This document shows positions 1-8,352 of a stretch of DNA of 64,000 bases, one piece after another. The translations under genes and the position numbers were made by a program. Under the pieces are notes generated by a model. That model was not told the origin of the DNA and ran no database searches. It saw only the letters and a list, made by a program, of their open reading frames with translations. This DNA comes from Bacillota bacterium (GTDB lineage Bacteria > Bacillota > Clostridia > Acetivibrionales > DSM-1351). The stretch covers positions 66,323 through 130,322 of the forward strand of contig JAEWMS010000055.1 in NCBI GenBank assembly GCA_023393115.1. The letters are read 5' to 3'. The number at the start of each line of letters is the position of its first letter. Within the stretch, counting starts at the first letter, position 1.

Positions 1-2926
1 ATACCTTACGGCCCGGCAGCTGTCCGCCTTCACCGGGTTTTGCACCCTGAGCCATTTTTATCTGGATTTCCTCAGCATTTGCAAGATAATTGCTGGTTAC
101 ACCGAAGCGTCCTGAAGCAACCTGCTTGATAGCACTCTTCTTGGAGTCCCCGTTGGCCAAAACCTTAAATCTTTCGGGATCTTCTCCACCTTCACCGGTG
201 TTGCTCTTTCCACCCAGTCTGTTCATTGCAATTGCCAGACATTCATGGGCTTCCTTACTGATGGAACCGTAAGACATAGCTCCTGTCTTAAATCTCTTAA
301 CGATTGAATCAACTGATTCAACCTCTTCAACTGGAATAGTATCTCCTATATTATAGTTGAATTCCAGAATACTTCTAAGTGTAACAATTTCTTCATCGTT
401 TATTTTTTTGGAGTATTTCTTAAAGAGCTGGTAGTCCCCTTCACGACAAGCCTTTTGAAGCATGTAAATTGTTTCAGGGTTGTACATGTGAACTTCTCCG
501 TCCTCCTTGGACTGGAAGGTTCCGCCAACCTCGAGAGTGTCACTGTATGGTGATTCTACATAAGCACTTTCATGTCTCATCTGATTTTCCATAGCTACTT
601 CTTCAATGCCGATACCTTCAAGTCTTGATGGAGTCAAAGTGAAGTACTTGTCCACGAGATCTTTTTTGAGGCCTACTGCTTCGAATATCTGGGCACCCTG
701 ATAACTGCGCATGGTTGAAATACCCATCTTGGTCAGTACCTTCAGAACTCCCTTTACCGTACCTTTAATAAAGTTTTTCTTTGCTTCTTCATAGGTTAGT
801 GAACCTAATAGGCCTTTCTCTGAAAGATCCTTTATAGTTTCATATGCCAGGTACGGATTTACAGCAGTAACACCGTAGCCTATAAGAGTACAGAAATGGT
901 GTACCTCTCTTGGTTCTCCCGATTCCAGAACTATACCCACACTTGTTCTGATTTCTCTTCTAATCAGATGGTGGTGAAGTCCTGAAGACGCCAACAGTGC
1001 CGGAATAGCAGCATACTCACTGTTAACTCCCCTGTCGGAGAGAACAATAATGTTTGCACCTTCACTTATGGCTTTATCAGCTTCCTTGAATATTTGTTTC
1101 ACAGCTTTTTCCATTGCCTTTGGGCCTTCGGCCACTTTATATAGCATGGAAATGGTGGTTGCCTTGAATTGATCATTATTTAAATTTTTAATTGAATTTA
1201 ATTGATCATTTGTCAATACTGGATGTTCAAGGAATATACTAGCCGTTTTTTCCTTGTCAGGGTCAAGCAGGTTACCTGCAGTTCCAAGCAGAATACTGCT
1301 GGAGGTTACTATTTCTTCCCTGATACCGTCTATAGGAGGATTTGTTACCTGGGCAAAGAGTTGCTTAAAGTACATATACAACATCTGAGGCTTCTCAGAG
1401 AGTACCGCAAGTGGAGTATCCATACCCATTGCACCAACTGGATCAATACCTGAAGTCGCCATTGGAAGTACATATTTGTTAACATCCTCATATGTATATC
1501 CAAAGGCCTTTTGCTGCTGCAACAAATCTTCTCTTACCTTTTCTTCCTTAGCCTTTACAACCGGGAGATCGCTGAGGTTGAATACATGCTTTTTAACCCA
1601 ATCACCGTATGGATGCATTTTAGAAACACTTTCCTTTATCTCCTCATCGGAAATAATTCTTTGGACCTTTGTATCGATAAGCAGCATTCTTCCGGGTTCG
1701 AGCCTGCCTTTGTATTCTACATTTTCAGGCTTTATATCAACAACACCGACTTCAGAAGCCAGAATCACCTTATTATCCTTGGTTACATAGTATCTTGAAG
1801 GACGGAGACCGTTTCTGTCCAACATTCCGCCTATAATATCTCCATCTGTGAATGCCATAGCTGCCGGGCCATCCCAAGGCTCCATTATGAAGTTCTGGAA
1901 TTCATAGAAATCCTTTTTCGTTTTGGACATCAGGTCATTCTTTTCCCATGGTTCAGGAATCATCATCAATATTGCCTGGGGAAGAGATTTTCCTGTAAGG
2001 TACATGAACTCAAGGCTGTTGTCAAACATGGAGGAATCGCTGCCGGTTTCATCAACGATAGGATAAATCTTGTTGATGTCGTCAAACAGGTTTGAATCCA
2101 TACACTTCTGACGTGCCTTCATCCAGTTTACGTTACCTCTGATTGTATTGATTTCACCGTTATGCACCAGGTATCTGTTTGGATGTGCTCTTTCCCAGCT
2201 TGGGAAGGTATTTGTACTGAATCTTGAGTGAACCATAGCCAATGCGGATACAAAGTCAAGATCAGACAGATCAAGATAAAAGTTTCTCAACTGCTCTGCA
2301 GTAAGCATACCTTTATAAACAATTGTTTTGGAAGACAAACTGGCAACATAAAAAATACTCCCCTTGTCTTCACACATTGGCCCGATAACTCTTTCAGATC
2401 TCTTTCTTATTGTATAAAGCTTTCTTTCAAAAGCCATTTCATCTGTTATGTTTGGTGCTTTTCCGATAAACACCTGAATAAATCTAGGCATAACAGATAT
2501 TGCACTTTCACCTATTGTTGTTTTATCAATAGGCACCTCTCTCCAGCCCAGGATTTTTTGTCCTTCCTCCTGAACTATTTTCTCAAAGGCCTCAATCTGC
2601 GTCTCTCTGAAATCGTCATATTTATGAGCAAAAATCATTCCTACGCCGTAGTCACCTTTTTCAGGTAAATCAAAGCCCAAAACGCCACATTCTCTCTTAA
2701 AGAAATCATGGGGAATCTGAACCAGTATTCCAGCTCCATCACCTGTATTTTCATCTGCTCCGCTTGCTCCTCTGTGATTTAAGTTTTCCAGAACGGTCAA
2801 AGCGTCAGCAACGATATCATGGGATTTTTCTCCTTTTATGTTTACGACAAACCCCATTCCACATGCATCATGTTCTAGTGCCGGGTCGTAAAGCCCCTGC
2901 TTGTTTGGCAAACCGTATTTTTGCAT
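1..2926 (-). CDS. gltB: Glutamate synthase large subunit, partial (C-terminus outside window)
   Basis: This is the N-terminal part (about 975 residues) of the large subunit of glutamate synthase, which moves the amide of glutamine to 2-oxoglutarate to give two glutamates. The start at 2926 is followed by a short propeptide and Cys22 in DACGMGF, the N-terminal nucleophile of the class II amidotransferase domain. A central domain follows, and the FMN-binding synthase domain begins near residue 905 (YGSISKEAHE). The reading frame is open to the window edge, so the gene continues to the left and the FeS cysteines are not visible. The N-terminal glutaminase domain and the synthase domain on one chain fit the bacterial GltB type. 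The family call is very secure; whether a gltD partner follows cannot be seen. Confidence 0.97.
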   Translation of the reverse strand, partial: MQKYGLPNKQGLYDPALEHDACGMGFVVNIKGEKSHDIVADALTVLENLNHRGASGADENTGDGAGILVQIPHDFFKRECGVLGFDLPEKGDYGVGMIFAHKYDDFRETQIEAFEKIVQEEGQKILGWREVPIDKTTIGESAISVMPRFIQVFIGKAPNITDEMAFERKLYTIRKRSERVIGPMCEDKGSIFYVASLSSKTIVYKGMLTAEQLRNFYLDLSDLDFVSALAMVHSRFSTNTFPSWERAHPNRYLVHNGEINTIRGNVNWMKARQKCMDSNLFDDINKIYPIVDETGSDSSMFDNSLEFMYLTGKSLPQAILMMIPEPWEKNDLMSKTKKDFYEFQNFIMEPWDGPAAMAFTDGDIIGGMLDRNGLRPSRYYVTKDNKVILASEVGVVDIKPENVEYKGRLEPGRMLLIDTKVQRIISDEEIKESVSKMHPYGDWVKKHVFNLSDLPVVKAKEEKVREDLLQQQKAFGYTYEDVNKYVLPMATSGIDPVGAMGMDTPLAVLSEKPQMLYMYFKQLFAQVTNPPIDGIREEIVTSSSILLGTAGNLLDPDKEKTASIFLEHPVLTNDQLNSIKNLNNDQFKATTISMLYKVAEGPKAMEKAVKQIFKEADKAISEGANIIVLSDRGVNSEYAAIPALLASSGLHHHLIRREIRTSVGIVLESGEPREVHHFCTLIGYGVTAVNPYLAYETIKDLSEKGLLGSLTYEEAKKNFIKGTVKGVLKVLTKMGISTMRSYQGAQIFEAVGLKKDLVDKYFTLTPSRLEGIGIEEVAMENQMRHESAYVESPYSDTLEVGGTFQSKEDGEVHMYNPETIYMLQKACREGDYQLFKKYSKKINDEEIVTLRSILEFNYNIGDTIPVEEVESVDSIVKRFKTGAMSYGSISKEAHECLAIAMNRLGGKSNTGEGGEDPERFKVLANGDSKKSAIKQVASGRFGVTSNYLANAEEIQIKMAQGAKPGEGGQLPGRKV

Positions 2927-3192
2927 ATTCCACACCCTTAATTTTAGATATATATTTTTTATACAACTATAATAACATACATCATGCAATTTTTAAAAGT
3001 ATTTATTTCATATTTTTCTCTTTTTTTTGTATGCAAAACTAAAGTTTTTCTATTTTTTTGTGCTGGAACCCAAATAAAAGAGCCTACACCCCGCATAAAT
3101 TCGTTTCCGGAGCCGCATTAGTTAGAAGAGCATATTTTTTCTGTATTTTTATTGATTTGCAATTTGATTTACTAGAACTTTCAAAACCATGT

Positions 3193-4020
3193 TCAATAGC
3201 AATATTTTCCACCCACTCCAACCTCACTGACATTTACTACACCGGCCAGTGCTATTTTCGAGGATAGATCAGTACAATGGCAAGTATGAACAACCTTAGG
3301 AGCAGTATTTTTTAAGAAGTTAAGAGTTTCATTCATCTGTATTTCAGGGGGACTTAACAGGTGGAAGCCTCCAATAATATCCACCACTCTATTATCTCCA
3401 CATATTTTTTTTGCATAGTCAATAATATTACAGATACCGGAGTGCGAACAGCCTGTTATTACTACAATACCCTCATCTGTTTTATATGCCATAGCTGAAT
3501 CATCCATGAGAAAATCGGGTTTTTCAACCCCATCAATCAAAGTTGTTCCAATAGGATTTTGATTTTCAAAACTATTTGTTCTTTCAATTTCTCCAAGAAA
3601 CACCAATCTTTCGGTAATCCACACCGGTGTCTTCGAAAGCTCCAGGTTAAAACAGCTGCCCAGTATTTCCTTTGAATATGCCATACCTATTTGTTCTCCA
3701 TTATCGGATTTCGGTGCTAAAGCCATAGGATGAGCAAGCAATGTTGCTTTTTTCAAGGATTCACTACTATAATAATCCATACTCCCAAGCAAATGTATCA
3801 AACCCCAGGTATGATCCAGGTGTCCGTGAGAAAGAACAAGATAATCTATGCTTTTTAGATCTATGTTCATTTTATATGCATTTCTTAAAAATACATCCGA
3901 ATAACCAACATCAAAGAGAAGCCTTGTATTTTCCTCTTCAATATAAAAGGATAGACCGGGCTCACCAAAAAAATTTTTATCAATGATAGTATTATTGTCA
4001 ACTAATACCGTCAGTTTCAT
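3193..4020 (-). CDS. Metallo-beta-lactamase-fold hydrolase, dihydropterin-phosphate-synthase-like subgroup
   Basis: A 275-residue cytoplasmic metallo-beta-lactamase-fold protein. The metal motif HGHLDH lies at residues 65-70, more metal-ligand positions lie at GCSHSG and GGFHLL in the second half, and the chain ends in a HTCHC segment. This layout matches the COG1237 group, sometimes annotated as dihydropterin-phosphate synthase-like; the true substrate in bacteria is generally unknown. The ATG at 4020 is chosen because the family-typical MKLTVLVDNN starts there and a GTGGTG element precedes it; the frame extends 20 codons further upstream without family similarity. It is a single gene with its own upstream region. 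Confidence 0.85.
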   Translation of the reverse strand: MKLTVLVDNNTIIDKNFFGEPGLSFYIEEENTRLLFDVGYSDVFLRNAYKMNIDLKSIDYLVLSHGHLDHTWGLIHLLGSMDYYSSESLKKATLLAHPMALAPKSDNGEQIGMAYSKEILGSCFNLELSKTPVWITERLVFLGEIERTNSFENQNPIGTTLIDGVEKPDFLMDDSAMAYKTDEGIVVITGCSHSGICNIIDYAKKICGDNRVVDIIGGFHLLSPPEIQMNETLNFLKNTAPKVVHTCHCTDLSSKIALAGVVNVSEVGVGGKYCY

Positions 4021-4130
4021 GTAAACACCACTTTTCTTATTTTTTTCAAGAATTATATACCTTTCACCATAGAATATCAATTATTTTACATATCATCTTC
4101 ACTCAAAAAATTAATACATTTTTTGACAAT

Positions 4131-4160
4131 AAAAAACCATCTTTTTTTGAGATGGCTTTT
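4131..4160 (-). terminator. Rho-independent terminator after the RNase Z-like gene
   Basis: CCATCT at 4137-4142 pairs with AGATGG at 4150-4155 across a T-rich loop. On the minus strand the stem is followed by a run of T. It lies about 80 bases past the stop of the RNase Z-like gene and separates it from the next minus-strand gene. Confidence 0.7.
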
Positions 4161-4241
4161 AATATACTTCATATTTATTGGGTTACCATGTTTAAATTTT
4201 AAGAATGGCCATTAGAATCTGAAACTACGAGTAAAATTAAT

Positions 4242-5153
4242 CTATTCAATAAACTTCAAACATTTTGTCATTAGATCACTGCCTGCAATAGTATTCTCAT
4301 AAATTGATTTTACTGAAGTAATATAATCCAGAGGATTTTCCAGAGCCGGACTGTAGTGTGTCAGCCACAATTCGTCCACTTCTCCCAGCTTTGCAAGGGT
4401 TGCTGCCTCGGAGAAAAGCATGTGTTTTTTTTCAATTGCTTTCTGCAAATCCTCATCATGGCCGTACATCCCCTCACATATAAAAAGGTCGGAGTCCTTA
4501 ATAAAGTCCGCAAGGCCCTCTACAGGTCTGGTATCTGTACAATAAGAAACCTTTAATCCCCTTCTTGTTTTACCGAGGACCATTTCAGGCTTGATCACCA
4601 TATTTCCAATGTCAATGGTCTCACCTTTCTGAAGACGCTTCCAGTATTCCACAGGCACACCCAATTCACCAGCCTTTTTTACATCGAATTTGCCCGGTCT
4701 GTCAATTTCAAAGCTATAAGCAAAACAAGTCATCCAATGTTCCACAGGAATGTTCTTTACTTTGATGTTATCAATCTCAAATTCCGAACTTTGCTCCTGG
4801 GGAAGCTCAAGTAATTTTATATCATAGGGAAGTATGGGAGAAATTACAAGCAACCCCTCCACAACAGTTCTCAACCCCGGAGGTCCTATCAGTGTCAAAG
4901 GCTCCTCTCTACCGGAATTACCGAGAGTTAAAAGTAACCCAGGCAAACCGGCCACGTGGTCCGCATGATAATGTGTAAATAGAATTGCATCAATTGCTTT
5001 AAAACCCCATCCGCACATTTTCAACGGGATTTGTGTTCCCTCTCCGCAATCCACCAGAAGCATTTTCCCGTTATATCTCAACAGCATTGAAGTTAACCAT
5101 CTGTTCGGAAGCGGCATCATTCCTCCCGTTCCAAGCAAGCATATCTCTAGCAT
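4242..5153 (-). CDS. rnz: Ribonuclease Z-like metallo-beta-lactamase protein
   Basis: A 303-residue protein of the RNase Z (tRNA 3'-processing endonuclease) type. It opens with the typical LLGTGG segment, has a DCGEGTQ motif near residue 35 and the zinc motif HYHADH at residues 61-66, and carries late ligands in CEGMYG and LTHYSP. Length agrees with the short bacterial form. The ATG at 5153 is preceded by TTGGAG at good spacing; an upstream in-frame TTG overlaps that site and is unlikely. The family makes mature tRNA 3' ends where CCA is not encoded. Exact substrate use is inferred from the family. Confidence 0.88.
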   Translation of the reverse strand: MLEICLLGTGGMMPLPNRWLTSMLLRYNGKMLLVDCGEGTQIPLKMCGWGFKAIDAILFTHYHADHVAGLPGLLLTLGNSGREEPLTLIGPPGLRTVVEGLLVISPILPYDIKLLELPQEQSSEFEIDNIKVKNIPVEHWMTCFAYSFEIDRPGKFDVKKAGELGVPVEYWKRLQKGETIDIGNMVIKPEMVLGKTRRGLKVSYCTDTRPVEGLADFIKDSDLFICEGMYGHDEDLQKAIEKKHMLFSEAATLAKLGEVDELWLTHYSPALENPLDYITSVKSIYENTIAGSDLMTKCLKFIE

Positions 5154-5179
5154 ATTAATCTCCAATAATAGTTAATAAG

Positions 5180-5292
5180 AAATAGTGAAGGGCGAATAGT
5201 AACTACTTTAATAAATTCCAGCCGACAAAGTCGGCTTTCCTTAACTATTCACTTTTCACTATTCACTTTTCACTATTCATTCTTCACTATTT
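5180..5292. repeat. 14-bp tandem repeat with flanking inverted copy and hairpin
   Basis: Between the RNase Z-like gene and the YkuK-like gene, ACTATTCACTTTTC occurs at 5244-5257 and 5258-5271. A variant copy (ACTATTCATTCTTC) lies at 5272-5285 and a partial copy runs into the YkuK-like stop. A hairpin of AGCCGAC with GTCGGCT lies at about 5219-5235, and an inverted, looser copy of the repeat (AATAGTGAA) lies at 5183-5200, so the whole interval could fold as one structure. Confidence 0.75.
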
Positions 5293-5808
5293 TCAGCTTA
5301 CCCTGACATCCTGGCTGTACCTGTTTGCATAGCTGCTTGCCACAAAAGCCTCCGGTTTAATTTTTGCATCTACTCCCATGCCCTCAAAGTATCCTACCAT
5401 TTCTCTGATAAGCTTTCTTGTTTCTCCCTTTGTACCTACATCTATGTGTGCCTCAAGCCTGCAATCAAAGTTCTGGTACTTTACTACAAAATCATAAAGA
5501 GAAGGCATCAATTCCTGATTGAGCATATTTACCATCTCATAAGTTAATTCTGTTTCCTTTGTGATTTTCTCACGTATGTTTGAATATTTTCTGTTTTGAA
5601 TTCTTTTGCATACACAACCCCAGGCTCCCTGTCCTTCTCTATGGATATAAATACCTGTTGCAAAGCAGGTAAACTTACCCTTTGTCTGCGAATCAGTTCC
5701 TACAGCAAGTCTGTACTTGCTATCCGGGTTCATCTTGATAAAATATCTTATACTTGCTACCGCATCTGCAAAGCTCATATTTTTTTGTACTGTATTAAAA
5801 AATCTCAT
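5293..5808 (-). CDS. YkuK-like ribonuclease H-fold protein (DUF458)
   Basis: A 171-residue soluble protein of the YkuK/DUF458 family, which has an RNase H-like fold but no settled biochemical role. The N-terminal VGTDSQTKGKFTCFATG stretch and the internal EAHIDVGTKGETR stretch carry the acidic residues expected of that fold, and the C-terminal KPEAFVASSYAN motif is typical. Family proteins are found mainly in Firmicutes, sometimes linked to sporulation or stress in annotation. It lies between repeats downstream and a microprotein gene upstream. Confidence 0.82.
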   Translation of the reverse strand: MRFFNTVQKNMSFADAVASIRYFIKMNPDSKYRLAVGTDSQTKGKFTCFATGIYIHREGQGAWGCVCKRIQNRKYSNIREKITKETELTYEMVNMLNQELMPSLYDFVVKYQNFDCRLEAHIDVGTKGETRKLIREMVGYFEGMGVDAKIKPEAFVASSYANRYSQDVRVS

Positions 5809-5965
5809 AATATCACCACTTTCTATCTACACCGTTGATTTACCATTAATTTCTTACCGTTAAAATCTCTGAACTTTATTTTATCCATTTTACTTTTTTT
5901 GATCATCCCTTATCCTTATGTATTTCTTCTAATTCACTGAAAAGTGCATTTTTTTAACATTCTGA

Positions 5966-6009
5966 AAAACAAAAAAGTGATTAAATCCATAGTATCGGAC
6001 TTAATCACT
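5966..6009 (-). terminator. Rho-independent terminator after the 52-residue microprotein
   Basis: A stem formed by 5976-5988 and 5997-6009 (AGTGATTAA with TTAATCACT, plus inner TCC with GGA) is followed on the minus strand by TTTTTTGTTTTT. It starts 17 bases after the stop of the small gene at 6026, which supports that gene being a separate transcript. Confidence 0.8.
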
Positions 6010-6025
6010 CATGTTTGTAAAATGT

Positions 6026-6184
6026 CTAAAACTCCTTTGTAAAACTTGCTCTGCCCGAGGACTTAAGCAACGTTCCACAAATACATTTATAAAACAGAGG
6101 ATCAAGCCAATGTATACAATTGCTCATACATGAAATTCCCTGTATATCTACCGTATTAAGTTGTTTCTTTGATGCTAAATACAT
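6026..6184 (-). CDS. Cysteine-containing 52-residue microprotein, unknown function
   Basis: A short reading frame of 52 codons with an ideal site (GGAGGG, six bases before the ATG at 6184) and its own terminator immediately downstream. The product contains CMSNC near residues 19-23 and CIC near residues 38-40, so four cysteines in two close pairs, which could bind a metal or form disulfides. There is no signal peptide or transmembrane segment. I do not recognise a family. The evidence for translation is the start signal and the bracketing terminator, not homology. Confidence 0.6.
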   Translation of the reverse strand: MYLASKKQLNTVDIQGISCMSNCIHWLDPLFYKCICGTLLKSSGRASFTKEF

Positions 6185-6537
6185 TGCTAACCCTCCCTTC
6201 GTTTTTATGTTTAACTTTTTTTCTAACGGTTAATAATTTTGCATACTTTTGTATTTCTACTGGTAAAACTTCCTTGTTTTCTCTTTTAGAATTTTACAAT
6301 GCCCTGTTGCTCCATGTCAATAAATTTCCAGTATTGTAACCTTAATGTAAATAAACTGTTACAATGGGGAAAACTTAATATTATCTGAAAATAATGAAAC
6401 AAAGCAATATATCATTATTTTTTGATATAATATTAATAATGTATTATACGATAATAAAGTAATCTATTATAAGAATATATATTTTCATTGCCATTTTGTG
6501 GTCACAATGTTGGCTCAAAGCCGCTTAGGAGGTTAAT
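6185..6537. other. Intergenic region upstream of the ABC exporter
   Basis: This is an AT-rich 353-base gap between divergent genes. It must hold the promoters of the microprotein (minus) and the exporter (plus). TATAAT-like runs are present around 6425-6450, but they are too numerous in this AT-rich stretch to choose one. No further reading frame, riboswitch or clear operator is seen. Confidence 0.5.
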
Positions 6538-8277
6538 TTGGATAAACTGCGCTACATAAGAGATCTTTTATCAAAAAATAAATATAAATATGCTTTAGGC
6601 ATAACTTTTTTGCTTTGCGTTGACGTTCTTCAACTGGTTTTGCCCAAAATACTCGGTGATGTAACTGATTTACTGGAAAGTGACCTGCTTACCAAGGGAA
6701 AACTGGCTCAATATGCTTTGACTATCTCATTGCTTGCTGTGGGCATAGCCCTCTTCCGGTTTCTTTTTAGATATACTCTTATGAGTGTATCCAGGTCAAT
6801 CGAACTGTCCCTAAGAAATCGATTTTACTCTCACCTTCAAAAGCTATCAATAAATTACTTTAATACGCATAAAACAGGGGATCTTATGGCTCGTGCCACC
6901 AATGACATGGGTAATGTAACTATGGCATCCGGTCAGGGCGTAATATTCCTAATAGACAGTTTATTAATACCAATAGTCGCTTTAATCATGATGCTTTCCA
7001 CCGGAGGACTCAAGCTCACTGCGGCATGCTTCCTGCCCCTACTGTTGTTGGGTATCGCGGTGGTTTTCTTTATGAAGATAATGCAGTCCAGAGTACAAAA
7101 ACAACAGGAAGCATTTTCAAATCTTACCGAGGCCGCCAGAGAGAACTTTTCTGGAATACGGGTAATTAAAGCCTATGCTCAGGAGGATAAGGAAATCTCC
7201 CGGTTTGAACGAATTAATTCCATTAACAGAGAGGTTAATCTTAAGTATGTAAGATTAATGAGTATGATGTTCCCCACTGTCATGTCCATAGCCGGTCTTT
7301 CCTTCGCTATAGCCCTCTGGTTCGGCGGCATACTGGTTATTCAGGACACAGTGTCCCTTGGAGATTTCGTAGCCTTTAACAGTTATTTAGGTATGCTTAT
7401 ATGGCCCATTACAGCCATTGGCTGGGTAGCAAATATGTTTCAGCGAGGGTTCGTTTCACTTGAGCGAATTAACAACATCATCGATGAAACACCTGAAATT
7501 AGTGATTCGGACAGTGTTGAGAAAACTTCAATAGATGGGACAATTGAATTTAAAAACCTCAGTTTTACTTATCCGGGAATAGATGAACCTATTTTATCAA
7601 ATATCAGCCTAAGTGTGGATGCAGGTAAAACCCTCGGCATCATCGGGCGTACCGGCAGCGGAAAAACAACTTTGATAAATCTTGTAGCAAGGCTGCTTAA
7701 AGCGCCTGAAGGTACTCTATTTATTGACGGAACAGATATAAATAAAATACCTTTGGCTACACTCAGAGGCAGTATAGGAGGCGTACCTCAGGATACTTTT
7801 CTTTTCTCAGACACCATATGTGAAAATATAGATTTCTTTAGAAACAGTCCCATTGAGGAAGTCGAACAGGCGGCTAAAACAGCCAGAATTTTTGATAGTA
7901 TTAATGAATTCCCCGAAAAGTTCTCAACGGTTGTTGGAGAAAGAGGTGTAACCTTGTCAGGAGGTCAGAAGCAGCGTGTAGCCATAGCCCGGGCCGTAAT
8001 AGGTTCTCCGTCCATTCTGATTCTGGATGATTGCCTTTCAGCAGTTGATGCTAATACGGAAGAAGAAATTTTGAGGGATTTAAAAAGAATTATGATGGAG
8101 AGAACAAGTATAATAGTTTCACATAGAATCTCGGCAGTCAAGGACGCAGATGAAATCATAGTACTTGATGACGGTAAAATAGCTGAGAGAGGAACCCATG
8201 AAGAGCTTCTATTAAAAGCCGGTTTCTATAATGAGTTATATAACAAGCAATTGCTTATTAACCAGCTTGAGGCTTAA
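6538..8277 (+). CDS. ABC multidrug exporter half-transporter with degenerate catalytic site (BmrC-like)
   Basis: A 579-residue fused membrane and ATPase half-transporter. Six transmembrane helices span roughly residues 15-300, followed by the nucleotide-binding domain with Walker A GRTGSGKT (about 370-377), Q-loop PQDTF, signature LSGGQ (about 472) and Walker B LILDDCLSAVD (about 494). The residue after Walker B is Asp instead of Glu, as in the degenerate site of heterodimeric exporters (BmrC, TM287). The TTG start is set by AGGAGG five bases upstream. The next gene, 75 bases on, encodes the partner with the intact Glu. Together they should pump lipophilic drugs or lipids out of the cell; the substrate is unknown. 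Confidence 0.93.
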   Translation: MDKLRYIRDLLSKNKYKYALGITFLLCVDVLQLVLPKILGDVTDLLESDLLTKGKLAQYALTISLLAVGIALFRFLFRYTLMSVSRSIELSLRNRFYSHLQKLSINYFNTHKTGDLMARATNDMGNVTMASGQGVIFLIDSLLIPIVALIMMLSTGGLKLTAACFLPLLLLGIAVVFFMKIMQSRVQKQQEAFSNLTEAARENFSGIRVIKAYAQEDKEISRFERINSINREVNLKYVRLMSMMFPTVMSIAGLSFAIALWFGGILVIQDTVSLGDFVAFNSYLGMLIWPITAIGWVANMFQRGFVSLERINNIIDETPEISDSDSVEKTSIDGTIEFKNLSFTYPGIDEPILSNISLSVDAGKTLGIIGRTGSGKTTLINLVARLLKAPEGTLFIDGTDINKIPLATLRGSIGGVPQDTFLFSDTICENIDFFRNSPIEEVEQAAKTARIFDSINEFPEKFSTVVGERGVTLSGGQKQRVAIARAVIGSPSILILDDCLSAVDANTEEEILRDLKRIMMERTSIIVSHRISAVKDADEIIVLDDGKIAERGTHEELLLKAGFYNELYNKQLLINQLEA

Positions 8278-8352
8278 ACCGGTAGGGTGGAAACGGTTTA
8301 GGTCAAATGAAGCTTTCAATACACTTAAAAGCCTTAGGAGGTCAATATTTCT

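Noticed and set aside
5244..5292. CRISPR array
   Set aside because: Copies are directly adjacent, 14 bp long, without spacers, and no cas genes are present.
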